Assembly: GCA_963785155.1 (NCBI GenBank)
Contig: CAWAUB010000007.1
Span: forward strand, 434,001 to 498,000
DNA length: 64,000 nucleotides
Direction: 5' to 3'
Origin: DASUSH01 sp963785155
Lineage (GTDB): Bacteria; Actinomycetota; Thermoleophilia; Solirubrobacterales; 70-9
Shown in pieces: positions 16,411 to 25,024 of this stretch; within the stretch, counting starts at the first letter, position 1; each line of letters starts with the position of its first letter. Position numbers and translations under genes: made by a program. A model generated the notes under the pieces. It saw only the letters and a list, made by a program, of their open reading frames with translations, was not told the origin of the DNA and ran no database searches.

Positions 16411-17103
16411 TGGGATGCCGATCGGACGTCTGAGGGTCCAGTCAAACGGAGCGTAGGAGACCTCAAGGCCATCGTCCCCGGCGGCCTGGGGTAGGTAGCG
16501 GCGGGCGAAGGCGACCGGGCCGCCGGCATCGTCGAAGTCGGCGCGATAAAGGCGGAGCAGCCCGGGCAGTCGCAGTTTTCCGTCCGCCTCGTCCAGCTCG
16601 GACTCCGCGGCGATGTAGGCGGCGGTCGCGGCTTCGAGCTCGGTGTCGATGGCGCTTACCGAGTAGGCGCGGATCGGAGGACACGAGATCGCGCCGCAAT
16701 TGAGCGAGAAGTGGATCCTCGGGTCCGGCTTGGTGGGCGCCGCCGCCAGGCGCGGATCGCCGTTCGGAAGGGTGCGGCGCAGAGCGAACGGCGCCCGGCG
16801 GTTCCCGCGCAGGATCCCGTGTTCGATCGCGTCGAGCGTGTAGTCGCTGCCACCGATTTCATAGGACGTCGTGCTGAACAGGCGCCGGTGCCGGAAGAGG
16901 TGTCCGTGGCGCGGGCGTTCCTCGAGCGCGTGGAGGAGCCGGGCGTTGTAGACGTTGAGCCAGAACGCGACCTTCGCCCCGTCGTCGTCGATCGCCGCCG
17001 GATTGACTAGCGTGAGCTCCCCGACCCTGTCTTCGAGCTTCGCACCGGCGCCGCCACGTGCTGCGGCGAGAAGCTCCTGCGAGAGCGGGACCGCGCCGGT
17101 CAG
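16408..17103 (-). CDS. DUF547 protein, proposed CTG start
   Basis: About 231 residues of the DUF547 family. Family segments are VAFWLNVYNARLLHAL, IEHGILRGNRRAP, DPRIHFSLNCGAISCPP and LPGLLRLYRADF. The fold is thought to be papain-like, and the Cys in NCGAISCPP is conserved, but no activity is established. The frame has no ATG, GTG or TTG between the end of the neighbouring VOC gene and the middle of the domain. CTG at 17103-17101 overlaps the VOC stop (CTGA) and gives MTGAVPLSQELLAAARGG, a plausible N-terminus. This is the third CTGA junction in the window. It forms an operon with the VOC gene and the secreted protein upstream. Confidence 0.85.
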   Translation of the reverse strand: MTGAVPLSQELLAAARGGAGAKLEDRVGELTLVNPAAIDDDGAKVAFWLNVYNARLLHALEERPRHGHLFRHRRLFSTTSYEIGGSDYTLDAIEHGILRGNRRAPFALRRTLPNGDPRLAAAPTKPDPRIHFSLNCGAISCPPIRAYSVSAIDTELEAATAAYIAAESELDEADGKLRLPGLLRLYRADFDDAGGPVAFARRYLPQAAGDDGLEVSYAPFDWTLRRPIGIP

Positions 17104-17585
17104 CCCGCGCCGTCCGCCGCGCGCAGCAGGTCCTCGAGGTCGAGCGGCGCGTTGTACATCGCGATGCCGCCGCTCTCGTCCCTGGGCCACTCGTCCTCGG
17201 GCCGGTCCCAGTAGAGCTCGACCCCGTTCTCGTCGGGGTCGCGCAGGTAGAGGGCCTCGCTGACGCCGTGGTCGGTGGCGCCGTCGAGGCGGATCCCGGC
17301 CTCCGTCAATCGCTTGAGCGCGGTGCCCAGCGCGGCGCGGGTCGGGTAGCGGATCGCCGTGTGGAAGAGCCCGGTGGTGCCAGGCGGTGGGGGAGGGCCG
17401 CCCGCGCTCTGCCAGGTGTTGAGCCCGATGTGGTGGTGGTAGCCGCCGGCGGAGAGGAAGGCCGCGCTGTCCCACTCCTGGGTGACGTCGAAGCCGAGCA
17501 CGTCGCGGTAGAAGCCAAGCGCGCGGTCGAGGTCGCTGACCTTCAGGTGGACGTGCCCGATGTCGACGGCTGGATCGAGTGTCAT
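17100..17585 (-). CDS. VOC-family (glyoxalase/dioxygenase-like) protein
   Basis: 161 residues. The vicinal-oxygen-chelate fold starts HVHLKVSDLDRALGFYRDVLGF. Metal-site candidates are His in IGHVHLKV, His in GLFHTAIRYP and Glu in ENGVELYWDRP, as in CatE-like catechol dioxygenases. The YHHHIGLNTW segment is also typical of that subgroup. The substrate is unknown. It lies in a three-gene reverse operon with one-base (upstream) and four-base (downstream) overlaps. Confidence 0.9.
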   Translation of the reverse strand: MTLDPAVDIGHVHLKVSDLDRALGFYRDVLGFDVTQEWDSAAFLSAGGYHHHIGLNTWQSAGGPPPPPGTTGLFHTAIRYPTRAALGTALKRLTEAGIRLDGATDHGVSEALYLRDPDENGVELYWDRPEDEWPRDESGGIAMYNAPLDLEDLLRAADGAG

Positions 17586-18001
17586 CAGCCCTTCTCGGCG
17601 ACGATAGTCGAGATCGTCCCGGCCCCCTCGAAGCGGACGGGGTACTCGCCGGCCTCGTCGAAGAGCAGATCGAATCGCGCCGGAGACCCGGGCCCCGCGA
17701 ACTCGAGCAGGCCGAGGTCGGGGACGCTCGCCTCGCCGGGTGCATCGCTCGTGACCTCGAGCGCGAGCTGGTCGCCGGGCTCGACCGAAATCCTCCGATC
17801 GCTCTTCGCCCGGTCCTGTGCGGAGACCTCAGCCTTCACCAGCCGGCCATTCCGTGCCTGGTCGCCGGCCGGCTTCGCGGTGCTCGTGGTCGAGGTCGTC
17901 GAGCTCTCCTGACGTTGCTCGGGGGGTGGTACGAGCGCGGCTGCCAGGGTCGAGATCGTGAGCAGGACGACCATGATGATCAGCAGGCGCCGGGCGGCCA
18001 C
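17585..18001 (-). CDS. Secreted or membrane-anchored cupredoxin-like protein
   Basis: 138 residues with an N-terminal hydrophobic segment (LLIIMVVLLTISTLAAALV), a Ser/Thr-rich spacer and a small beta-rich domain (ISVEPGDQLALEVTSDAPGE ... FDLLFDEAGEYPVRF). The pattern resembles cupredoxin-like or Ig-like domains, but there is no Cys-x-His-x-Met copper set, so a copper protein is unlikely. It is the first gene of the reverse operon with the VOC and DUF547 genes. No closer family is recognised. Confidence 0.75.
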   Translation of the reverse strand: MAARRLLIIMVVLLTISTLAAALVPPPEQRQESSTTSTTSTAKPAGDQARNGRLVKAEVSAQDRAKSDRRISVEPGDQLALEVTSDAPGEASVPDLGLLEFAGPGSPARFDLLFDEAGEYPVRFEGAGTISTIVAEKG

Positions 18002-18151
18002 GGGTCGAGACTAGCCACGGCTTGTCGCGTGGCGACGGATGCCCACAGGTCCCACTAGGGGTTAACCACTAGACGAATGTCGGGGAAACCCCCAAGAAAC
18101 AGCTAAAGGTCCGCAGCCCAGTGCCGATAGGGGAGGCGTACAGGCCAGAGT

Positions 18152-18231
18152 CCTGGTGTCAAGGGCAAACCCGTCGCGAGGCGGGGGCGCAAAGTCACGG
18201 GGCTCCACGAGCTAGCCGGGCTACCGCCGGG
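18152..18231 (+). promoter_or_regulatory. Cyclic di-GMP-I (GEMM) riboswitch upstream of pilA
   Basis: The 305-base gap before pilA holds the GEMM-I aptamer. P1 is cctgg (18152-18156) with ccggg (18227-18231). The first hairpin is gggcaaacccgtc, tetraloop gcga (18176-18179), ggcgggggcgcaaagtcac. The second is ggggctccacgagctagcc, ending in gggctaccg. The conserved ggcaaacc, the GNRA loop, gacgcaaag-like ggcgcaaag and the GCUACCG 3' piece are all in place, compared with Vc2. A further 7-base pairing, gccagag (18144-18150) with ctctggc (18266-18272), encloses the aptamer and may be part of the switch. The pilin start is 75 bases downstream, so pilin synthesis is probably c-di-GMP controlled. Confidence 0.88.
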
Positions 18232-18291
18232 GCAATCCCATCGGGTAGGAGATCAGGCTAAAGGGCTCTGGCGGAGTCAAAGTTAAGACCC

Positions 18292-18299
18292 AAGGAGGG
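18292..18299 (+). promoter_or_regulatory. Strong Shine-Dalgarno of pilA
   Basis: aaggaggg lies 7 bases before the ATG at 18307. It is one of the few strong ribosome-binding sites in the window, as expected for an abundant pilin made from a long leader RNA. Confidence 0.75.
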
Positions 18300-18306
18300 T
18301 TCTTAC

Positions 18307-18750
18307 ATGGTCACAAAGCTCCGCGAAAGAATGGGCCGCGAAGAGGGTTTCACCCTCGTCGAGCTCCTGGTCGTCATGCTCATCCTGGGCATCCTGGCGG
18401 CAATCGCGATTCCGTCGTTCTTCAACCAGCGCGACAAGGCCCGTGACGCCGACGCCAAGGCGGCGGTTCGTACGGCCCAGACCGCGATGGAGACGTACGC
18501 GACGGACAACAACGGTTCGTACGCCGCTGCTGACCCGGCTGCGCTGCAGGGGATCGAGCCGACGCTCAACGACGTCGGTGCCCGCCTGACCGTTCCGGCC
18601 GTGGCGGCCGACAGCTACACCATTCAGGTTGAGTCGACCTCGGCGGCGACGCAGCTGTTCCGAATCGCCCGGGCGGCTAACGGCACCACCACACTCACGT
18701 GTGACGTTGGCGGAACCGACGGTTGTCCGACCGGCGGAACCTGGGGCTAG
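18307..18750 (+). CDS. pilA: Major type IV pilin
   Basis: 147 residues. The type III signal ends at Gly14 (REEG|FTLVELLVVMLILGILAA). Phe is at +1 and Glu at +5, so PilD should cleave after Gly14 and methylate Phe. The hydrophobic helix continues to about residue 36, then KAAVRTAQTAMETYATDNNG gives the amphipathic helix seen in actinobacterial pilins. Two cysteines near the C-terminus (LTCDVGGTDGCPTGG) could form the D-loop disulfide. It is preceded by a c-di-GMP riboswitch and a strong Shine-Dalgarno, and followed by a strong terminator, so it is probably its own transcript. Confidence 0.96.
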   Translation: MVTKLRERMGREEGFTLVELLVVMLILGILAAIAIPSFFNQRDKARDADAKAAVRTAQTAMETYATDNNGSYAAADPAALQGIEPTLNDVGARLTVPAVAADSYTIQVESTSAATQLFRIARAANGTTTLTCDVGGTDGCPTGGTWG

Positions 18751-18782
18751 TCACTAGCCACAGGGCACACAGAAGTTCTGAC

Positions 18783-18808
18783 AAGGGCGGGCCTTCGGGC
18801 CCGCCCTT
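18783..18808 (+). terminator. Rho-independent-type terminator after pilA
   Basis: Perfect 11-bp stem aagggcgggcc (18783-18793) and ggcccgccctt (18798-18808) around loop ttcg, 33 bases after the pilA stop. The T-tract is poor, as is common in GC-rich actinobacteria. Confidence 0.8.
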
Positions 18809-18888
18809 CGTCGTTCCAGGCTCGTCCGGTTCGCTCAAGCGTTGGCGCGAATCGGCCGATTCACTCAGCGAGGAGGGCGCGACAAGCG

Positions 18889-20230
18889 ATGCGTAGTCAG
18901 AGATCCCCGAAGAGCGAGGCGGGCTTTGCCCTGCCCACCGTCCTGATCGCGATCCTGATCGCCTTCGCCCTGGGAACGGTTGGCCTCGTGGGCGCCCTGG
19001 CGGCTCAGACGGGCTCGGCGCGCGACGAGTCGTCGAAGGAGGCGCTCGCCGCGGCCGAGAGCGGCGTCAACGAGGCGCTTCTCCACTACAACAGGATCAT
19101 CAGCAACTACGCGCTTCCCTGCGTGACAGGGAGCCCCGCCGCGCCCGCGGTGCGCACGAACCCACTCGACCAGGCGAGCTGGTGCGCCCAGGTCGGGCCC
19201 CGCTCCCTCCCTGGGGTATCGGAGGCCTCCTACAAGTACTGGGCCCGCCCGACCTCGACTCAGATCGGAGCCCCGCCTGACGCGGTGCAGATCGTCTCGG
19301 AGGGCACCGTCGACGGGGTCAGCCGGACGATCGAGGTCAACGCTCGCAGCTCGGCCGGCCTGCAGCCCTTCTCCGGCAGCGCGGGCGTCATCGGCCTCGA
19401 CTTCATCACCATGAATTCGAACGCGATCATCGGCCGGCGACGTCGGCACGAACGGCAACATCACGATGAACTCGAACGCGGAGATCCATTGCGACTACGC
19501 GCACATCGGCGTGGGTCGCCAGGTGATCACGAACTCGAACGCCGAGTTCGACTGCCCGACGCCGGAGCAGGGCACCCTCTCGCTGCCGCCCGTGAACCAG
19601 GGCGATGTCCCGACCAACAACTCGAACGCGCGGATCGGCAATCTCAGACCCGTTGGCCAGCTCCTCGTACACCTGGAACCCGTCGACGCGAGAGCTGAAC
19701 CTGAACAGCAATTCGACGCTCACGCTCGGCGGGACGAACTACAGCTTCTGCAGGGTGAACATCAACAGCAACACCTCGATCTTCATCGCCGCCGGCGCGA
19801 CGGTGCGGATCTACTTCGATCGCCCGGAGGCCTGCGGCTACACGGGCAACACGACGCCAGCTCGCGCTCAACTCGAACTCCCGGATCACCACCACCGGCG
19901 GGAGCCCATCGAAGCTCGCGCTGCTCTTCGTCGGATCGAACACGATCCCGACGGAGCGACCTCTCAACAGCAACACGGAGGTCGGCCACGCCTGCGAGCA
20001 GGACTTCGTCATCTACGGCCCCCGGACGAGCATCACGATGAACTCGAACTCGCATTTCTGCGGAGCGCTGGCGGGTAAGTCGATCCAGCTCAACTCAAAC
20101 GCGGACATCACCCAGTCGAACCTCGCCAGCGGACTTCCTCCTCCCGAACACCGTCGCGCAGCATTTCGTCGTCGAGAAGTTCGTCGAGTGCGCGGACACC
20201 GCGGGATCCACGCCGGACGCGGAGTGCTGA
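18889..20230 (+). CDS. PilX-type minor pilin with NSN-repeat beta-solenoid (four frameshifts)
   Basis: The N-terminus is a PilX-like class III signal (SEAG|FALPTVLIAILIAFALG, no Glu at +5). The body then repeats a [L/M/I/T/N]NSN[A/S/T] motif at least ten times, for example MNSNAEIHCDYAHIG, LNSNSTLTLGG, LNSNTEVGHACEQDF and LNSNADITQSN. This looks like a right-handed beta-helix with an Asn ladder. The protein is readable only by shifting frame +1 near 19434, 19649, 19859 and 20131. Each shift restores the motif, and the last leads to the natural end AGSTPDAEC at 20230. The joined product is about 445 residues. An aggaggg site precedes the ATG. The shifts are probably sequence errors. Confidence 0.8.
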
Positions 20231-20232
20231 AC

Positions 20233-20794
20233 GTGCCGGCCTCGGTGATCCGACGTCTGCGCGACGAAGAGGGGATGACCTTCCCCGAGCTGATGGTGGC
20301 GATGGTCATCGCCCTGATCGTCGCCGCGGCGGGGATGACGCTTCTGGTGGCCGCTCAGCGGACCCAGCCCCGCACGACCGACCGGGCCGCGCAGATCCAG
20401 CAGGGGCGGGTGATGGCCGAGAACATCGTTCGCGAGGTCCGCCAGGGGGAATCGATCACCTCGGCCACATCGGCGGGCTTCCAGATCCTCACCCACGTGA
20501 ACAGCCAGACCTGTGGCGGACCGCCTGGCCCGAAGGCGACGCTCTGCCAGGTCACCTACGCGTGCAGCAGCACGACCTGCATGCGGACCGAGCGAAACGC
20601 GGACGGCACCGGCTCCGCGCCGGCCGAGCAGGTCGTCAGCGGGATCAACGGGCCGGCCGTGTTCACCTATTCCCCGAGCACGATCGACCCGACCTTCGTC
20701 TCGCTCAGCCTCCGCTTCCCGGCCGACGGACGGCGACGAGGGGGTCACGATCAGCGACGGTGCCGCCCTCCGCAACTACTTCCAGGCGTCATGA
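20233..20794 (+). CDS. PilW-like minor pilin (one frameshift)
   Basis: Begins two bases after the previous stop with GTG. The signal is DEEG|MTFPELMVAMVIALIVAAA, with Glu at +5, and is followed by the usual helix (AAQIQQGRVMAENIVREVRQG) and a Cys-containing globular part (CQVTYACSSTTCMRTE). About 186 residues. A +1 shift near 20730 (FPADG then DEGVTISDGAALRNYFQAS) is needed to reach the stop at 20792-20794, which overlaps the next ATG. Family assignment rests on the N-terminal motif and locus. Such proteins form priming complexes at the pilus tip. Confidence 0.8.
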
Positions 20795-22190
20795 TCGCCC
20801 GCCTTCGAGACGAGAGCGGGCTGACGATCGTCGAGGGAGCCGTCGCCTGCCTGCTCCTCGCGATCGGCTCGCTCGCGACCCTTCAGCTCTTCGACGCCGG
20901 CGCCCGGACGACGTTCAGGGCCGAGCAGGACCAGTCGCTGAGCAACCGCCTGCAATCCGAGCTCGAGGAGGTGACGAGCCTGGGCTATCCGGCGATCGCG
21001 ATGACCGGCGTGCCGACCGATACCGCCGACACCAAGGATCCTCGCTCGCGGGTCAACGGGTCGGAGTTCGCGATCGAGAAGGGCGGTGGATCCCAGGAGC
21101 CGCTCGTCGTCGACGCGACCAACGGGCAGGTCTCGCCGTCTCCGGAGAGCTTCCAGGTGGGTGATATCAGCGGTCAGATCTACAAGTTCGTCGTCTGGCG
21201 TGACGACCCCACCTGCTCGGAGGCCCTCTGCCCGGGCGGCGAGGACCTGAAGCGGGTGATCGTGGTGGCGCAGGTCAACGACGCGGCGCTCACGGCCGAT
21301 CGCGCCTACCAGGAGGTTCATTCGGACCTCGTCGACCCGGACGTCGCGCCCGTCGACAACCCGGGGCCCGGTGGGGGTCCCGGTTCCGGCAGTACACGCA
21401 CGAGTTCTTCCTCACGGATACGCCGTGCAACCAGTCCGAGCGGCAGCCGATCACCGGGGACCATCGCACCCACAACACGCGTGGCTCCTGCAGCGACGGG
21501 CTGCAGACGGGCTCGACACCTGGCGCGCCGGACCTGATGTTCACCGAGGCCGTCGAGCTCGATGACGATTTCCCGCCCGATGCGCAGCCGCAGTACGACT
21601 ACGCGACCGACCTGGAGCCGACGACCAACCCCAACCTGGACAAGGGCCTCTTCCTCAGGGAGCCGCAGCTATCCAACGGATGTCTCCTGGGGTCGATCGC
21701 CAACCTCCTCGAGCTCCCCGCCTCGGAGACCAACCGCCAGCAGAAGGTCCACAAGTGGGTGACCGCGCCGATGCCGAACGACTTCGAGCTTCTGCTCACC
21801 GGCAACGCGACGCTCCAGCTCTGGACGAAGACGGTCAACGGCGTCGCCCAGGGCGGCAGGATCTGCGTCTATCTCTTCGTCCGGCGGACCGTCCCCGGGC
21901 TCCCGGTCGACATACCGCTGCTGACCACCGGGAGTCTCACCTCCAAGTCGTACACCGACACGACATGGCCCACGGACTGGGAGGAGATCTCCGTTGATTA
22001 CCCGTTCGTCTCTCTCCCGACGCTCCTGCCGAACGAGCGGCTCGGGGTAGCGATCCAGGTGGAGCGCGCGAACACCGGCAACGACGGGCTCGAGTTCATG
22101 TACGACCACCCGAGCTTCGAGAGCCGGCTGCAGATTCGAGGCCGACCGGGTTCTGCCCTTCTAGGTCGCGCGCCCGCGCCGACCCGGTAG
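20791..22190 (+). CDS. PilV-like minor pilin with large C-terminal beta-sandwich domain (one frameshift)
   Basis: The prepilin signal DESG|LTIVEGAVACLLLAIGSL starts at residue 7, with Glu at +5. The pilin part spans about 200 residues and ends in a Gly/Pro linker (NPGPGGGPGSGS). A -1 shift near 21388 leads to a second domain of about 265 residues. It starts YTHEFFLTDTPCNQ, contains NDFELLLTGNATLQLWTKTV and RICVYLFVRRTVPGLP, and ends GLEFMYDHPSFESRLQIRG. The strand order resembles the galactose-binding-like jelly-roll domains attached to CocE/X-Pro peptidases. A pilin carrying such a domain would be a candidate tip adhesin. No metal or catalytic site is obvious. Confidence 0.78.
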
Positions 22191-22214
22191 GTTGCGCCCG
22201 ATGAGGGTTCAGGG

Positions 22215-23012
22215 ATGAGCACCACGGTGGCCGCGGTCGTCGCCTTCCTGTTCGGCGCCGTGCTCGGGAGCTTCCTGAGCGTCGTCGCATATCGCCTGCC
22301 GCGCGGTGAGGGTTTCGTGACCGGACGTTCGAAGTGCCCCGAGTGCGGAGCGCAGATCGCCGCCCACGACAACATCCCGATCGTCTCCTGGCTGATCCTT
22401 CGCGGCCGCTGCCGCTCCTGCGGTGAGCGGATCTCGGCGCGCTACCCACTGATCGAGCTCGCGACGGGCCTCGCGTTCGCCGCCGCGGTGGTCGTTCACG
22501 AGGAGGCGGCGGAGGGCCTCGCCACCGGCCCCGATGCCGCCGGCCTGGCGGCCGGCCTCGTCTTCATCGCGGTCCTCGCGACGATCACGCTGACGGATCT
22601 CGAACAGCGGCTGATCCCGAACAAGATCCTGATCGCGGGGGCGGTCGTCGGCATCCCGCTCGTCCTCATCGCCGATCCCGACAGCGCGGTGGAGCGCGGG
22701 ATCGCGGTTGCCGCCGCCGGGGGCGCGCTCCTGCTGGTCGCGCTGGCCTATCCGCGAGGGATGGGCATGGGGGACGTGAAGCTGGCCGCGCTCATGGGCA
22801 TCTACCTCGGGCGCACCGTCGCGCCGGGCCTCCTGATCGGGTTCCTCGCGGGCGCCGTGGTGGGCATTGCTCTGATCGCGACCCGAGGCGCGCAGGCGCG
22901 CAAGCAGGCGGTCCCGTTCGGGCCGTTCCTCGCGCTCGGAGGCCTCATAGCCCTGCTCGTGGGCGACGAGATCGTCGATTGGTACCTGGACGAGTTCTTT
23001 CCTGACGCCTAA
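22215..23012 (+). CDS. pilD: Prepilin peptidase / N-methyltransferase
   Basis: A24 aspartic peptidase that removes prepilin leaders and methylates the new N-terminus. 265 residues. The N-terminal methylase part has the zinc ligands CPEC and CRSC (about residues 38-41 and 61-64) around HDNIPIVSWLILRGRC. The catalytic aspartates are in LTDLEQRLIPN and GMGMGDVKLAAL. About seven membrane segments follow. It would process PilA and the three minor pilins encoded immediately upstream. Confidence 0.96.
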   Translation: MSTTVAAVVAFLFGAVLGSFLSVVAYRLPRGEGFVTGRSKCPECGAQIAAHDNIPIVSWLILRGRCRSCGERISARYPLIELATGLAFAAAVVVHEEAAEGLATGPDAAGLAAGLVFIAVLATITLTDLEQRLIPNKILIAGAVVGIPLVLIADPDSAVERGIAVAAAGGALLLVALAYPRGMGMGDVKLAALMGIYLGRTVAPGLLIGFLAGAVVGIALIATRGAQARKQAVPFGPFLALGGLIALLVGDEIVDWYLDEFFPDA

Positions 23013-23094
23013 AACGTCCGCATAGGCTCAAGTTTCCCTGCTCGGAGGCCGATCTTTGAGCGGGGAGGGCGATCCCGTTCCTCCCTGCCGGAAT

Positions 23095-24201
23095 ATGGCC
23101 AATATCGGTAAGTCCAAGGCGGTTGTCGGTCTCGATCTCGAGGCGGGGAGCATCGCTGCCGCAGAAGTGCAGATGAACGGCGGCGTGCGAGTCTCGGGTG
23201 CGGGTGTCGTGCGCCTGCCATCGGGCCTGGTGAGGGAGGGAGAGGTGTCCGACGGCGACGGCCTCGCCGCGGCGCTGAAGGATCTCTTCGCGGCCAACAA
23301 GCTCGCGAAGCAGGTCCGCTTGGGGATCGCCAACCAACGGGTTGCCGTCCGGACCTTCCGCTTCCCGGCCATCGAGAAGAGGGCCGAGCTCGAAACGGCG
23401 ATCCGCTTCCAGGCCCAGGATCACATCCCGATGCCCATCGACCAGGCGGTGCTCGAGTACGAGGTGATCGGGCGCTCCACGAGCGAGTCCGGAGAAGAGA
23501 CGATCGACGTGATCGTCGTTGCGGCTCGCCGAGACATGATTTCGCCGCTGGTCGGCGCGATGCGCAAGGCCGGCCTCAGGCCGGTCGGGATCGATCTCTC
23601 GGCGTTCGCGATGATCCGCGCCCTGGCGCGGGAGGTGAACGCCGGTGGCGAGGCCCCGGCCATCTCCTATGAGGAGCGGATGGCCACAGGCGCCGCCGCG
23701 GCGCCACTGCCCGCAACGCTCTATTGCAATCTTGGCGACGTGACGAACCTCGCGGTGGCGCGGGGGCGCGATTGCCTGTTCACGCGCATCTCGCAGTTCG
23801 GGATCGAGGGGATCGCCCAGCGGCTTGCCGAACGGCGCGCCCTGACGCTCGAGCACGCCCGCCAGTGGCTCTCACACATCGGCCTCGCCACGCCGCTCGA
23901 GGCCATCGATGGCGACCCCGAGATCGTCGAGGCCGGCCGCGACGTCCTCGGTGAGGGCGCGTCCAAGCTCGTCGACGAGCTTCGGCTGTCCCTGGAGTAC
24001 TACGGGGCGCAGGAGGGCGTGCCGCCGGTCGAGAGCATCGCGGCCTGTGGCGTGGGGACGACGATCCCCGGCCTCACGGAGCGCCTGGAACGGGAGCTCG
24101 GCCTTCGGGTCGACGTCCCCAAGCCCCAGGCGCTCGGCCATCTGGACCCGCTGACCGCGGCCCGCCTGACCCTTCCCTACGGCCTCTCGCTGGAGAGCTG
24201 A
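23095..24201 (+). CDS. pilM: Pilus assembly protein PilM
   Basis: Actin/FtsA-like cytoplasmic ATPase-fold protein that binds the PilN N-terminus and links PilB/PilC to the alignment complex. 368 residues from ATG 23095 (MANIGKSKAVVGLDLEAGSIAAAEVQ). TTG 23056 upstream is possible but less like the family. Signature pieces are VRLGIANQRVAVRTFRFPA, the GIDLSAFAMIRAL linker and LSLEYYGAQEGVPPVESI. The locus order pilM-pilN-pilO is standard. It is separated from pilN by three bases. Confidence 0.94.
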   Translation: MANIGKSKAVVGLDLEAGSIAAAEVQMNGGVRVSGAGVVRLPSGLVREGEVSDGDGLAAALKDLFAANKLAKQVRLGIANQRVAVRTFRFPAIEKRAELETAIRFQAQDHIPMPIDQAVLEYEVIGRSTSESGEETIDVIVVAARRDMISPLVGAMRKAGLRPVGIDLSAFAMIRALAREVNAGGEAPAISYEERMATGAAAAPLPATLYCNLGDVTNLAVARGRDCLFTRISQFGIEGIAQRLAERRALTLEHARQWLSHIGLATPLEAIDGDPEIVEAGRDVLGEGASKLVDELRLSLEYYGAQEGVPPVESIAACGVGTTIPGLTERLERELGLRVDVPKPQALGHLDPLTAARLTLPYGLSLES

Positions 24202-24204
24202 GCC

Positions 24205-25023
24205 TTGCGACCGATCAACCTGATCCCACCCGAGGATCGCCGCGGCGAGCGGGCGCCGCTCCGCTCCGGCCCACTCGCATACGTGATCGTCGCGGTTCTC
24301 GTGCTCGTCTTCGTCGGCGTCTACGCCGTCGTCTCGACCCAGAACACGATCTCCGAGCGGGAGACCGAGCTCGCGTCGCTCGAGCAGCAGCTCGAATCCG
24401 CGCAGGCTCGCGCCGATGCGCTTCAGGGCTTCACGTCGTTCTCCTCGCTCGAGCAGGCTCGGACGGACACCGTCTCGACGCTCGCGCGGAGTCGCTTCGA
24501 CTGGGAGCGCGTCCTCCGCGAGCTGGCGATCGTCATTCCGGCGGAGGTGTCCGTCAGGGAGCTCACCGGTGCCGTGAGCGAGGCCGCCGAGAGCGCCAAC
24601 TCCGGAGCAACGAGCTCGGAACCGATCAACGCCCCCACGATGAGGATGAAGGCGTGCGCCGAGAACCACGACGTCGTCGCGCGCCTGCTGGCCTCGTTGC
24701 GTGACATCGACGGCGTGACCCGGGTCGGGCTGGCGAGCGCCCGCAAGGTGACCGCGCTCAGCGACACGGCCACATCCGCGGGCAGCTCCGGCGGCGAGTG
24801 CCCGGTCGCGAGGCCGGTCTCACTCGAGCTGACCATGGCCTTCGACGAGGTCATCGTCGACGCCGTCACGGGTGCGGTCGCGCCAACCGCGCCGGAGGTG
24901 GTCGACGACGAAGGCTCCGGCGTCGCCGCGGCGCAGGACGAACGTCAGGCTGCCCAGGATTCCGTCGACTCCGCGAAGGATCGCAGCAGTGAAGCCGTCG
25001 ACCGCTTCGTCCCGGGGGCCTGA
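24205..25023 (+). CDS. pilN: Pilus assembly protein PilN
   Basis: Bitopic membrane protein of the alignment complex. TTG start. The N-terminal MRPINLIPPEDRR is the INLLP-type PilM-binding motif. The single membrane helix is at about 29-47 (YVIVAVLVLVFVGVYAVVS), followed by a coiled coil (ERETELASLEQQLESAQARA) and a ferredoxin-like domain with Cys in MKACAENHD and GGECPVARP. 272 residues, longer than proteobacterial PilN because of an acidic C-terminal tail (EVVDDEGSGVAAAQDERQAA). Confidence 0.9.
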   Translation: MRPINLIPPEDRRGERAPLRSGPLAYVIVAVLVLVFVGVYAVVSTQNTISERETELASLEQQLESAQARADALQGFTSFSSLEQARTDTVSTLARSRFDWERVLRELAIVIPAEVSVRELTGAVSEAAESANSGATSSEPINAPTMRMKACAENHDVVARLLASLRDIDGVTRVGLASARKVTALSDTATSAGSSGGECPVARPVSLELTMAFDEVIVDAVTGAVAPTAPEVVDDEGSGVAAAQDERQAAQDSVDSAKDRSSEAVDRFVPGA

Positions 25024-25024
25024 G

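Noticed and set aside
19400..20130. Regular aactcgaac repeats, considered as a CRISPR-like or tandem DNA array
   Set aside because: The repeats are codons for the NSN motif with uneven spacing and no spacers; they belong to one protein.
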